Below are positions 27,184 to 36,098 of a stretch of DNA of 64,000 nt, in pieces. The translations under genes and the position numbers were made by a program. Source of the DNA: Rhizobium brockwellii (GTDB lineage: Bacteria > Pseudomonadota > Alphaproteobacteria > Rhizobiales > Rhizobiaceae); assembly GCF_000769405.2 (NCBI RefSeq), contig NZ_CP053439.1, forward strand, positions 1,984,001 to 2,048,000, in the 5' to 3' direction. Positions within the stretch are counted from its first letter, which is position 1. Each line of letters begins with the position of its first letter. A model generated the notes under the pieces. That model searched no databases. It worked only from the letters and a program-made list of their open reading frames with translations, and was not told where the DNA came from.

Positions 27184-27870
27184 TCACTCATGATGGGCGG
27201 CTTCCGGCATTCGGGCACGGCCGGCGGGCGACAGCAGTTGTTGGACGATCGCCAGGATCTCGGCGGCGATTGCCTCCTCGCTCTGCATGGCGTTGACCAC
27301 GTGGCAGCGCTCCGGTTCGCGCGCGGCGATATCGAGAAAGGCCTCGCGCCGTTTTTCGTGCGTTTCCAGCCGCTCCTTCTCGAAGCGATCGGGACCGTCG
27401 GCGGCGGCGCGCTTCTGCGCCCGCTCCAGCCCGACCTTGGCGGGGATGTCGAGAATCACGGTGCAATCCGGCATGACGCCGTTGATGGCGATGCGCTGCA
27501 GCGTCTCGATGAAATCGGGCCCGAGATTGCCGGTGATGCCCTGATAGACGCGGGAGGAATCCATGAAGCGGTCGCAAAGCACGACCTTGCCTGATGCAAG
27601 TGCCGGCCGGATCACCTCTTCGACATGGTCGTTGCGGGCCGCGGCAAAGAGGATCGCCTCCATCCGCGTGCCGAAGGCTTCGGCAGCCCCCGACAGCAGC
27701 ACATGGCGCACGGCTTCGGCGCCCGGCGATCCGCCTGGTTCGCGCGTCATCAGCACGTCGTGACCTTCGCCCTTCAGCGCCTCGGCGAGGCGGCGGATCT
27801 GCGTGGATTTCCCAGCGCCTTCCCCGCCTTCAAACGTAACGAACAATCCCGTACCGGATGACAATGACAA
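27184..27870 (-). CDS. tmk: thymidylate kinase
   Basis: About 228 residues if started at TTG 27870; the frame allows a GTG at 27894, and the start is uncertain because no ATG lies near the family N-terminus. P-loop [17 protein letters not shown] motif [13 protein letters not shown], and lid [13 protein letters not shown] are all present. It phosphorylates dTMP to dTDP. The stop overlaps the possible holB GTG start, showing tight coupling. Confidence 0.92.
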   Translation of the reverse strand: MSLSSGTGLFVTFEGGEGAGKSTQIRRLAEALKGEGHDVLMTREPGGSPGAEAVRHVLLSGAAEAFGTRMEAILFAAARNDHVEEVIRPALASGKVVLCDRFMDSSRVYQGITGNLGPDFIETLQRIAINGVMPDCTVILDIPAKVGLERAQKRAAADGPDRFEKERLETHEKRREAFLDIAAREPERCHVVNAMQSEEAIAAEILAIVQQLLSPAGRARMPEAAHHE

Positions 27871-27998
27871 CTTCCCGCATTCCAGGCGCCGCACGCGCCT
27901 CGCTCCTTCTATCTATCTATCCGAAGATATCAGGGAGGAAAACCTTTCGCCGCGGCGACATATTCACCTTTCCCGGCAATTTGCGTTGGAAACAGCTG

Positions 27999-29192
27999 TC
28001 AGACGGGTGCGGGCTTGTCCCAGAGCCAGGAGAAGAACAGCGATTCGCCGAGTTCCAGCATGGCGTCGACCGCCCGGCTGCTGAGCGAACCCTCGCCGAC
28101 CGCCTGCACGGTATAAAGCGGCACTTCTCTGAGCAGCCGGCTGCCGGCGAAAATCCTCAGCGTCCCTGCCTGGATATCTGGCTTGACCGGCGCCGTCAGC
28201 GGCCAGCGATAGATGATGCGCGCCGACAGCCGGTCGGGATTGCTGATCGGGATATAGACGCTGACCGGTGCCTTGGCGACGAGATCGACGGTACGCGCCG
28301 TGCCGCCATAGACGCTGGCAGCACCAATCACTTCCTTCTCGCCGAAGATCTGCCGGTTCTCGAAGGCCGTCAGGCCCCATTCGAGTACGCGTTTGGCTTC
28401 CTCTGTCCGCTCCTTGTCGGAGGCAATGCCGGCAAGCGCCACAAACAGCCGCCGGCCGTCACGCTCAACCGAAGCGACGATCGAATAGCCCTCGCCCTCG
28501 GTAAAGCCTGTTGCAAGCCCGTCGGCGCCGAGATCGAGCCCGAGCAGCGGGTTGCGATTGCGCTGGAAGATCTTGTTCCACTCGAAATCCGGTTGCGCAA
28601 AATAGGGATAGAGGGTCGGATAGGATTGCTGAAGGGCGGCGGCGAGCGTCACCATCTCGCGTGCCGTCACCTTGCTCTTGCCATCAGGAAGGCCGGTGGA
28701 GTTGCCAAACTCTGCCTTCTCCATGCCGAGCTCACGAGCACGCCGTGTCATCGACACGGCAAATTGCTGCTCGCTTCCGGCCATGCCCTCGGCGAGGATG
28801 ATGCAGCTGTCATTGGCGCCCTGGATGGCGACGCCCTTGATCAGGTCCTCGACGCGCACGCGCGATTTGAGGCCGGCAAACATCGTTGCCGTCCGCGACG
28901 GCGCGCCGCCCGTCCGCCAGGCATATTCGGAAACGGGATATTCGGTGTCGAGCGTGATCTGGCCCTTGGTCACCGCCTCGAAGACGAGATCCATCGTCAT
29001 CAGCTTGGCAAGCGAAGCCGGCGAAAAGCTCTGGTCCTCGTTCTTGGCGAGAAGCACCGTGCCGGTGGCAGCCTCGATCATATAGGCCTGCGCCGCCTTG
29101 GTGGCGAAGCCGGCGGCACCGCCATCGGCTGCAAAGGCGCCGGTGGCGAACGGCATCAGGCATGCAAGCAGGCGAAGCGCGGGCTTCAGCAT
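27999..29192 (-). CDS. D-alanyl-D-alanine carboxypeptidase-family protein, altered motifs
   Basis: 397 residues from ATG 29192 (an ATG four codons earlier is possible). Signal peptide LLACLMPFATGAFA, then an S11 peptidase (PBP5-like) domain and the C-terminal PBP5-C beta domain (about 280-370). The nucleophile motif SLAKL is intact at about 60. The second motif, normally S-G-N or S-A-N, reads GANDS, and the third, normally KTG, reads LATGFTEGEGY, so both a Ser and the Lys are missing. It may be a weak or inactive paralogue acting as a peptidoglycan-binding partner. It lies between rlpA and tmk in the same direction. Confidence 0.85.
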   Translation of the reverse strand: MLKPALRLLACLMPFATGAFAADGGAAGFATKAAQAYMIEAATGTVLLAKNEDQSFSPASLAKLMTMDLVFEAVTKGQITLDTEYPVSEYAWRTGGAPSRTATMFAGLKSRVRVEDLIKGVAIQGANDSCIILAEGMAGSEQQFAVSMTRRARELGMEKAEFGNSTGLPDGKSKVTAREMVTLAAALQQSYPTLYPYFAQPDFEWNKIFQRNRNPLLGLDLGADGLATGFTEGEGYSIVASVERDGRRLFVALAGIASDKERTEEAKRVLEWGLTAFENRQIFGEKEVIGAASVYGGTARTVDLVAKAPVSVYIPISNPDRLSARIIYRWPLTAPVKPDIQAGTLRIFAGSRLLREVPLYTVQAVGEGSLSSRAVDAMLELGESLFFSWLWDKPAPV

Positions 29193-29263
29193 CGCAATTT
29201 CCATTTATGGAGCGGCGTATGTCGGGAGGTTAGAGCGAGGGGGAATTCGATGCAATGCCATGC

Positions 29264-30358
29264 TCAGCGGGCGGCGGACTTTGCGTGCTGGCGCTTGGCC
29301 GATGCAAGGATGGACTCTTGCGTCAGCCCGTCATTGCGAACCATCACGGCGTCGAAGGCGAGATCGACGGTCACCGTCTTCACCTCTTCGTTCTGGTAGC
29401 CGAGCGCCAGCGAATTCTGGGGCCGCTCATAGGGCATCGGACCGATTTCCGGCAGCACGACCATCTGGTCCATGGCCTGCGCGCCATTGTTGAAGGACGG
29501 CGCTGATGGCGCCACCAGAACATGGGCAGCCGGTGCCACAGCGGGTGCTGCATTGTAGCGTGCGCTCGGCGTCGAGCCGGCATAAGAAGTGGCCGACCTC
29601 GGTACCGGCACGTTGTCCGGCGTCTCGTAATCCTCCGAACTCTGCAGCTGGTCGCGGCTGATCTTGCGGCTGTTGGAGGCGACCATCACGCCGGTTGCAA
29701 TCTGGCCTTCCGGATTGACGCCGGGAATACGGCTGCCCTTCGGCGCGTAGGAGGCCATCAGATAGGGCATGTCGTGGCCGTCCATGCGGGCGCGGCCGAC
29801 ATATTGCACGCGCACCTTGCCGGTGCCGCTGTGCTGCAGATCCAGCATGTCGGCCGTCTTGTTGGAAAGGTCGATGATCCGGCCTTCGTGATAGGGACCG
29901 CGATCGTTGACGCGCACGATGACGGAGGAACCGCTTTCGAGATTGGTGACGCGCGCATAGCTCGGGAGCGGGAAAGTCGGATGCGCGGCGGAAAGATGCA
30001 TCTGGTCGTACACTTCGCCGTTCGCCGTCAGGCGCCCGTGAAAGGCCGAACCATACCAGGAGGCGACGCCGACCTTGTTATAGGCGAAATCTTCCTTCGG
30101 ATAATACCACTTGCCCTTCACCTCGTAAGGGTTGCCGACGATGTAGCGGCCGCCGCCCTTGGGGATATTGTTGCCGGTGGCGACTCGCGGGCTCGCCTTC
30201 ACGCCATATTCGGATTCGGAGAAGTACTCTTTGCCGTGGGATTTTTTCTTCGGCACCGCCTGTGTCGTGCCGCACGCCGCAACCGTCGCACACATCGCCG
30301 AGATCGCCAGCCACCGTGCTGTCGTTGCGAAAGACGCCGCCCCGTAATCCAGTTTCAT
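29264..30358 (-). CDS. rlpA: RlpA-family septal-ring lytic transglycosylase lipoprotein
   Basis: 364 residues from ATG 30358, with GTGGGG upstream; six extra codons are possible. The signal ends in a lipobox-like ATVAACG. The double-psi beta-barrel domain is at about 90-190: VGVASWYGSAFHGRLTANGE, then HPTFPLPSYARV and VRVNDRGPYHEGRIIDLS, which includes the catalytic Asp (NDRGP). No C-terminal SPOR domain is seen; the tail is Ala/Pro-rich. It cleaves denuded glycan strands at the septum. Its neighbour is the D,D-carboxypeptidase gene, so both belong to cell-wall maturation. Confidence 0.9.
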   Translation of the reverse strand: MKLDYGAASFATTARWLAISAMCATVAACGTTQAVPKKKSHGKEYFSESEYGVKASPRVATGNNIPKGGGRYIVGNPYEVKGKWYYPKEDFAYNKVGVASWYGSAFHGRLTANGEVYDQMHLSAAHPTFPLPSYARVTNLESGSSVIVRVNDRGPYHEGRIIDLSNKTADMLDLQHSGTGKVRVQYVGRARMDGHDMPYLMASYAPKGSRIPGVNPEGQIATGVMVASNSRKISRDQLQSSEDYETPDNVPVPRSATSYAGSTPSARYNAAPAVAPAAHVLVAPSAPSFNNGAQAMDQMVVLPEIGPMPYERPQNSLALGYQNEEVKTVTVDLAFDAVMVRNDGLTQESILASAKRQHAKSAAR

Positions 30359-30760
30359 ATGCCCCACGCCGCTCAAAGATCGTTATGGTTAAGGAACCTT
30401 GCCCCATCTTGGGCCAACAACGCCTTATTCCCACCCGCCTAACGAGGCTTTAATCTTGCTAAGTTCGTGGCAAATTTACGAACGATTTCGCAGCGATAGC
30501 GACAATTCTAATGATTATGGTTTATAAATCACTAACGAAAGCGCTTTCCGCCTGCCCTTCCGCCGCCGCAATGAGGCCCGAAATCATCGTGCCGAAGCGG
30601 GGCATATGGTGAACATCCGGCGCTTCCGGACACCCCAAAGCTCCATGTTGAAACATGGCCCGCGCGCATCTAATGCGCGGCAGCGGGGCGGCGCTTCCTT
30701 CTGTATGGGAACGAATTGTCCGCCACGGACTTTGAAGTTTTAGACCTTTGGAGGATCACC
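30359..30760. other. intergenic region with tandem hairpins
   Basis: Divergent promoter region between rlpA and a small plus-strand gene. The first half (30450-30540) is AT-rich. Near the small gene are two hairpins: CCATGT-TGAA-ACATGG at 30643-30658 and CGCGCAT-CTA-ATGCGCG at 30663-30679. Neither has a T-run, so they look like a structured 5' leader rather than a terminator. No protein-coding frame is supported. Confidence 0.5.
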
Positions 30761-30964
30761 ATGAACGATGAAACCATTATGCAGCTCGAGACAGTCAGCC
30801 AGCAGTTGCATGCCCGATCTCGCGCGCTTTCCCAGCCAGATAACGACAATGACGTAGCAATCCTGATGTCAGCACTCGCCGTGACGATGGAGGCAGTTCG
30901 ATCTCTCAGCGAGGATATGAACCAACTCAACGGCCCGAGGGGCCTGGGATCTGACGGAAGTTAG
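30761..30964 (+). CDS. small hypothetical protein (67 aa)
   Basis: The start at ATG 30761 is fixed by GGAGG six bases upstream (TGGAGGATCACC). The product MNDETIMQLETVSQQLHARS ... is helical and acidic, without signal or membrane segment, and ends NGPRGLGSDGS. I do not recognise the family. The strong ribosome site and hairpin-rich leader argue for a real, possibly post-transcriptionally controlled gene. Confidence 0.6.
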   Translation: MNDETIMQLETVSQQLHARSRALSQPDNDNDVAILMSALAVTMEAVRSLSEDMNQLNGPRGLGSDGS

Positions 30965-31066
30965 ATGTCTCATGTCTCCGGCGCAGTTCAAAGAGAGCTT
31001 GCGCCGGAAACGAGACACGCGCGAAACACTCATCGTCGACATGGATAGGAAGCAGTAGGCCGCCAC

Positions 31067-31393
31067 CTATGCTGCCGGTGGACGATATCGAATCGACTTC
31101 GCTTTTTCCAAGGCTTCGATCGTATCCTCGACGCTGAGGAGGACAGTGGTCTCCATGGAGCTGAGCGCGCCTCCTGCACCGATAGCAAGCGCGACTGCCG
31201 CCATCGATACGTTGTCAGGCGCCTCCCACAGATTCCAACCATCATGCTCGCCGAAGGCGTACCAGAACCCATGGAGCTTTCCGCCCACGGATTCAATGTA
31301 ACTACCTGCCGCCTCTCGGCGATCCTCGGGGGTTTCGATCATCCGTGCCCAGGTCTCGGGCGTGTAGCTGAAGCGCGTGAGATACATGGCCAT
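31067..31393 (-). CDS. GYD-domain protein
   Basis: 108 residues from ATG 31393, chosen for GGAGG nine bases upstream; a frame extends to 31417. It has the GYD layout: MYLTRFSYTPETWARMI at the start, VGGKLHGFWYAFGEHDGWNL in the middle (containing the GE-HDGW element in place of the name-giving GYD), and MAAVALAIGAGGALSSMETT near the end. A ferredoxin-like fold of unknown function, cytoplasmic. It is convergent with the small gene at 30761. Confidence 0.85.
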   Translation of the reverse strand: MAMYLTRFSYTPETWARMIETPEDRREAAGSYIESVGGKLHGFWYAFGEHDGWNLWEAPDNVSMAAVALAIGAGGALSSMETTVLLSVEDTIEALEKAKSIRYRPPAA

Positions 31394-31607
31394 GGTTTGT
31401 TTCCTCCGCCAGAACAAAACAGTTAACGCTCAAGTCGGGGAGAACGCGAGTCATTTCCAATATATGGAACGGGCTCCCAACGGTCTCGGTCGGCAGTCTC
31501 CAGAAGAGCAGCGAGTTCCGCCGTCAGAAGGTCGCGCGGCGTTCATCGAAAAGTAGATTTTAGCCGCTATTCGGAAGCCGCTTCTCATCTCACATCGGAT
31601 TCCGGCG

Positions 31608-32783
31608 ATGGATCTTGCGACAGTCCTTCTTCTACACAAGTCTTCCTTCATCGTTGGAGCGATCTGCTTCTTTTACGTGAGATGGCGTTCTGGATCGACG
31701 CCAGGGCTCGGCGTACTTGCCCTCGGTTTCTCTTTAATGGCGATCGCCTCGACGCTCGCCGGTTTAGATGAGAGCCTTCACATGTCCAGTGATGCCAGGA
31801 CGTTCTGGAGCTTTTCGCTGGGTGCCAATGGCTACGGGCTGATGGCAGTTGGGCTTTTCGGCCTCAGCCGGCGTCAAAACTCTCTACGAGACTGGTGGCC
31901 GTTGCTCCTGCCCATCGTCCTGACGCTGAGTGCGACGATCACGCCATGGTATTTGAACAATGGGTTGAGAGCATCCGTATTCAATGGCAGCGCCACCATC
32001 CTGCTTGCCTTGTCAGGTTTCGTGATCGCCCGCGACTTCTTCCGCGAGCGTCTTACAGCACGGCTCGGCCTTTCCGCCTCAATATGGGTGGCGACGTCTC
32101 TCTCTGCTTTGGTCGTCGTTGGTTTCATCTTTCCAGACGATGCGCCTCTTCCCCCGCGCTACGCATTCTTTCTGCTGATCATCTGTCACTTTGCAGTGGC
32201 TCTGTTCGTGCTCGTCCTCGTCCAGGAAAGAGCCGAAGAAAAGCTTATCAGACTTGCAAATACCGATATGCTGACCGGCATTCCCAACCGGCAGCATTTC
32301 TTCAATTCCCTTCCGAAGGTCCTCGGCGCTGGGGACGCCTTCGTCCTCATCGATATCGACTTTTTCAAGCGTGTTAACGATATGTACGGACACGACAAAG
32401 GCGATGTCGTTCTCATAAATGTGGCCCGGACGATTGCTCAGAGTGTCCCCCCTTCCTGTGCGTTCGGTCGGCTGGGCGGCGAGGAGTTCAGCCTCTTTCT
32501 TCGCGGCCAAACGCAATCCTCTGCTTTTGCGGTCGCTGAGCAGATACGCGAGGCTGTCAACGCCGTGAGCCTTGTCTTCGAAGGAAATCAGATCACACCT
32601 TCCGTCAGTGCAGGTGTGGCACTTTGGGAAGCGGGTCTGACCGAACAAAACGTCCAGAAGCGTGCAGATCAGGCGCTCTATTTTGCCAAAAACAAGGGTC
32701 GCAACAGGGTTGAGCTGTTCAGCAGCATCGGGTTGACCAGCAGCTCACCTTCGCTGGAACTGCGATCGGCTCGCGCGGGCTGA
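31608..32783 (+). CDS. membrane-bound diguanylate cyclase (GGDEF)
   Basis: 391 residues. Six hydrophobic spans fill about 5-205, then a GGDEF domain from about 220 to 380. The domain begins LANTDMLTGIPNRQHFFNSL, has the metal site VLIDIDFFKRVND and the active loop RLGGEEFSLFLRG (GGEEF), so catalysis of c-di-GMP synthesis from two GTP looks intact. No EAL domain and no RxxD I-site directly upstream of GGEEF (SCAFGRLGGEEF) are visible, so product inhibition may be weak. The membrane part is an unassigned sensor. Confidence 0.88.
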   Translation: MDLATVLLLHKSSFIVGAICFFYVRWRSGSTPGLGVLALGFSLMAIASTLAGLDESLHMSSDARTFWSFSLGANGYGLMAVGLFGLSRRQNSLRDWWPLLLPIVLTLSATITPWYLNNGLRASVFNGSATILLALSGFVIARDFFRERLTARLGLSASIWVATSLSALVVVGFIFPDDAPLPPRYAFFLLIICHFAVALFVLVLVQERAEEKLIRLANTDMLTGIPNRQHFFNSLPKVLGAGDAFVLIDIDFFKRVNDMYGHDKGDVVLINVARTIAQSVPPSCAFGRLGGEEFSLFLRGQTQSSAFAVAEQIREAVNAVSLVFEGNQITPSVSAGVALWEAGLTEQNVQKRADQALYFAKNKGRNRVELFSSIGLTSSSPSLELRSARAG

Positions 32784-32975
32784 GGAACAGCTGAAGATCG
32801 GCCCAGCTCGAGCTATTCGCCCGTCACAACGGAGATGCCGGCAAATGCTGAAGAGCAAGTTGACGCTGCTATCAAAGCTGCTAAAAAGCCAGCCATCGAG
32901 TGATTGGGTAGCAAATCGGCTGCAATGTCCGGTTGGTAGAAATCAACACAATGTTGATGACCTTTTCAATCAGAT

Positions 32976-33065
32976 GGAAGAGTGTCCGAGTGGTTTAAGG
33001 AACCGGTCTTGAAAACCGGCGTGCGGGAAACCGTACCGTGGGTTCGAATCCCACCTCTTCCGCCA
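32976..33065 (+). tRNA. tRNA-Ser (anticodon UGA)
   Basis: A 90-base class II tRNA: acceptor GGAAGAG pairs with CTCTTCC, the D arm follows, the anticodon stem-loop CCGGTCTTGAAAACCGG shows anticodon TGA, a long variable arm (GTGCGGGAAACCGTAC) is typical of serine tRNAs, and the T arm holds GGTTCGAATCCC. CCA is encoded at 33063-33065. It decodes UCA and other UCN codons. It stands alone; I found no integrase or duplicated 3' end nearby. Confidence 0.95.
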
Positions 33066-33464
33066 TATGTCGTTTTCCGAAAATTGCGAGTTTGCACGAG
33101 ATCCAACCGTCAGGAAGGTTGGTCTTCCCTGAGGGCAATAAATGAGTTTCACGCCTGCTCCTTTGCGTCGACAATGAGATGATGTAGATGCTGCCGTAGG
33201 ACGCGACCGCCATTAACTTAAGAATGGGGTCGGGCGGCAGATTGACGTCACGTCGCTGCCACGAGATCACGTGGCCGTCCTCCGGTCGGCATGCGCGCAG
33301 CTTGACCCTGCACGAGTGCAGCAGTCGCCTATCTCGACTGATTTGATATTATTGGGCCGCAACGGCAAGGGAAGTGACTTTGTTTGGCAGCGCCCCTAGG
33401 TCTTCAGGTTTCCAATTTGGTATGCCGGGTGCTTAAGCGGCACAACAAGCGCGAGGCTCGTTTT
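33066..33464. other. intergenic region, nothing recognised
   Basis: Downstream of tRNA-Ser and upstream of the BKACE gene. It contains an inverted repeat CCAACC-N8-GGTTGG near 33105-33124 without a T-run, which could be part of tRNA transcript termination or a regulatory site. No coding frame with a ribosome site is visible. Confidence 0.35.
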
Positions 33465-34190
33465 ATGATCGTTCAAGCTTGCATCAACGGCGCGCGGTCG
33501 AGCGATTTCCATCCCCGTCTTCCCCTGACGATCGATGCCATGGTGCGTGATGCCACGGCTTCGGTTGCTGCCGGCGCTGCGGAGCTCCACGTCCATCCGC
33601 GCGAAGCCGATGGCAGGGAGAGCCTTGTCGCCGTCGACGACGCGGTTGGCGCAATCCGCCGTGTCTGTCCGGGAACGCTGATCGGCGTTTCAACCGGCGC
33701 CTGGATCGAAGGCGATCGGGAGAAAACGCGGGAAGCCATCCGCCGCTGGCGCGTTCTGCCGGATTATGCCTCGGTGAACCTCTCGGAAGACGATGCGCCC
33801 GGTATCATGCAGCTGCTGCGGCAGAAGGGTGTCGGCATCGAGGTCGGACTGGCATCGGTCGCCGATGTGGAGCGCTACATCGGCCTCGATGATCATGAGC
33901 GGGTCTTTCGCGTGCTCATCGAGCTCGATGACGAACAGGATTTGCAGCGCGCATGCGATATCGCGGACGGCATCATCAACGTGCTCAGGGATAGCCGGGT
34001 CAAGCGGCCCATTCTTCTGCACGGTTTCGACGAGACCGTCTGGCCCTTCGTCAGGATGGCGCGCGAGCGGCGCTACTCCACCCGCATCGGCCTGGAAGAT
34101 GGCAAGCACCTCCCGGGTGGGACGATTGCGAACGACAATGCCGCGCTGGTCACGGCGGCCGTTGCGATCTTCCGTGGCCACTCGAACTGA
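33465..34190 (+). CDS. BKACE-family (DUF849) beta-keto acid cleavage enzyme
   Basis: 241 residues from ATG 33465, with GAGG upstream. TIM-barrel protein of the 3-keto-5-aminohexanoate cleavage family: MIVQACINGARSSDFHPRLP, ELHVHPREADGRESL with the metal His pair (HVHPR), VNLSEDDAPGIMQLL and IGLEDGKHLPGGTIANDNA near the end. Enzymes of this group convert a beta-keto acid plus acetyl-CoA into acetoacetate and a CoA thioester, with zinc. It is shorter than the canonical 270-310 residue members. Substrate not determinable here. Confidence 0.88.
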   Translation: MIVQACINGARSSDFHPRLPLTIDAMVRDATASVAAGAAELHVHPREADGRESLVAVDDAVGAIRRVCPGTLIGVSTGAWIEGDREKTREAIRRWRVLPDYASVNLSEDDAPGIMQLLRQKGVGIEVGLASVADVERYIGLDDHERVFRVLIELDDEQDLQRACDIADGIINVLRDSRVKRPILLHGFDETVWPFVRMARERRYSTRIGLEDGKHLPGGTIANDNAALVTAAVAIFRGHSN

Positions 34191-34304
34191 TCCCTATACG
34201 TGGGCGCCCTGTATCTCTTCGGCGCCATCGAGGCCGGTATCGTCAAGGCGCAGAATGTTTCGAAAATATGGGCTCGGCGAAGTCGATGTTTCGCCGGACA
34301 GCCC

Positions 34305-34394
34305 TCACGAGAAGTACGAATATATCAGGACGCCGACAGAACCCCAGAAGATTAGAGGCGTCAGTATCATCCCCGCAACGAACATTTTAGTCAC
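34305..34394 (-). CDS. possible 29-aa single-span membrane peptide
   Basis: A GTG start at 34394 preceded by GGAG seven bases away gives a peptide ending in the hydrophobic span MILTPLIFWGSVGVLIYSYF. Its stop is at 34305. It is too short for standard gene calling, and I know no family. It lies in the gap between the BKACE gene and the MFS gene on the minus strand. Coding status is uncertain; the rest of the 34191-34526 interval shows nothing else. Confidence 0.35.
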   Translation of the reverse strand: MTKMFVAGMILTPLIFWGSVGVLIYSYFS

Positions 34395-34526
34395 AGCAAA
34401 ACTCCGAACACCTCCACGCATGTCGAAGCTACCTATTGCATCGACGGAAAGTTCCTATGGGCACGAAGTCCGGGATGGATCGGACCTTGGTCGGGGGTTC
34501 GCTGGCGCTGCAGATCAGTGCCGGGC

Positions 34527-35955
34527 TCAACTCTCCCCGAGCGCTCGGCGGCGGCGGTAAGTCCCGAGCGCAATAGCGAGCGCGACGATAATCAGTGCTG
34601 CCGCGACGGCGAAGGTGATCTGCATGCCTGAGGCAACGGCTTCGGGATGCGCCACAGCGACATCGGATGTTCCCGAGGCAAGCGCGAAGACGGCGCCCAT
34701 CATGGATGCGCCGGTAATCAGCCCGAGATTGCGCGACAGGTTGAGCATGCCGGAGATGACGCCCCGCTGGTCGGGACGGACATCCGCCATGACAGCGGTG
34801 TTGTTGGCCGCCTGGAACAGTTGATAGCCGGGCGTCAGCATGGCGATGGCGGTGATGTAGCCTGATATCCCGGGAAGCAGGGCCATGGCGATGGAGCCTG
34901 CCGTCATGGCGACGAGCCCTGCGACAACCACGAAGGACGTGTCCAGACGGTCGACCAGGCGGCCGGCCGGGACCCCGCTCAAGATGGAGATGACGGGGCC
35001 GATCGACATGACGATGCCGACGAGAGCCTGATTGAGCCCGAGCGCTTGGGAAAGGTAGAATGGCGCCACCACTAGCGTCGCCATCATCACGGTCGAAACC
35101 AGTGCGTTCATCGCCAGGCTGGCGCTGAGCACGGGATTGCGGAACACCGTCAACTGGATCAGCGGCGATGTCGCTCTCGCCTCGGCGAAGACGAAGAAAC
35201 CGATGCCGAAGCACGGCAAACGAGAGCAGAGCGATGTTGAGCAGGCCAAAGCGGCCGTGCCCGATCGTCATCGCCAGCGCATAGGCCGAGAGCGTCAGCG
35301 CAAGCAGCAGCGTGCCCGCCATGTCGAAGCCCTTCCGATCCGTCTTCCCCTTGCTGATATCGGCAGGCAGGTGGCGATAGGCGAGAACGAAGGTCAGAAT
35401 GCCGAGCGGCACGTTGACGAGAAAGATTGCCGGCCAGCCGAGCCCGGCGATCAGCAGGCCGCCGAGCGAAGGCCCAAGAGCGGTGCCGATCGCTGACATC
35501 GTTCCGAGCAGCCCCATGGCGCTCCCTGTCTTCGCCTTCGGCACGGTTTCGCCGACAAAGGCCATGGTGAGCGCCATCATGATGGCCGCACCCAGACCCT
35601 GCACAGCGCGCGCGGCAATCATCAGCCATAGTGTCGGCGCGACGCCGCAGAGGATCGAGGCCAGCGTGAAGAGCAGGATGCCGATGAGCAGCAGCCGACG
35701 GCGGCCGGTGATGTCGCCGAGCCGTCCGACGCTGACGATCAGGGTGGTGATGGCAAGCAGATAGGCGAGAACGATCCACTGCACATCCTGGAAGGGTGCG
35801 TCGAACGCCTGCGCCAAGCTCGGCAGGCCGACATTGGCGATGCTGGTGCCGAGTGATGGCAGCAACATGGAGAGGGAAAGACTGGCAAGCGCCCATCGTA
35901 TGGAGGGTGCTTGCTCGGCGACTGTTTCGCCTCGCGCTGCAATGATCGATTTCAC
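34527..35955 (-). pseudogene. MFS drug exporter (DHA2-like), frameshifted
   Basis: Starts at GTG 35955 with CGGAG upstream. The first part, from about 35955 to 35212, encodes ALASLSLSMLLPSLGTSIAN and the MFS motif VGRLGDITGRRRLLLIG (motif A). At about 35211-35214 the frame breaks; the second half continues in the -1 frame as FGIGFFVFAEARATSPLIQL to GTYRRRRALGES ending at 34527. One extra G in GCCGTGCTTCGGC would explain it. Joined, the protein would be about 475 residues with 13-14 membrane spans, a proton-driven exporter. Either a recent knock-out or a sequence error. A LysR gene is divergent. Confidence 0.82.
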
Positions 35956-36032
35956 CCGTGAACTCCGTTTTCTCTTAGCTCCCCGAATGGAACTGATGAA
36001 AAACTAGTCCTCTGCTTGATATGGCGAAAGGC

Positions 36033-36058
36033 GCATGATTTGCACTTCATTCATGCGT
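36033..36058. promoter_or_regulatory. inverted repeat in LysR-MFS divergent promoter
   Basis: CGCATGA at 36033-36039 and TCATGCG at 36052-36058 form a perfect 7-bp inverted repeat with 12 bases between. It lies 40 bases before the lysR ATG and 80 bases before the MFS GTG. This fits the usual place of a LysR-type operator that serves both genes. Confidence 0.5.
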
Positions 36059-36098
36059 TTGGCGCCACATCAGCATGAAACCGTGTTATGGCTGATGC

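Noticed and set aside
32995..33270. Minus-strand ORF ending in EVGFEPTVRFPARRFSRP
   Set aside because: This is the well-known false protein from translating the antisense strand of a tRNA gene, here tRNA-Ser.
33066..33464. Genomic-island attachment site after tRNA-Ser
   Set aside because: No integrase gene and no repeat of the tRNA 3' end was found in the window.
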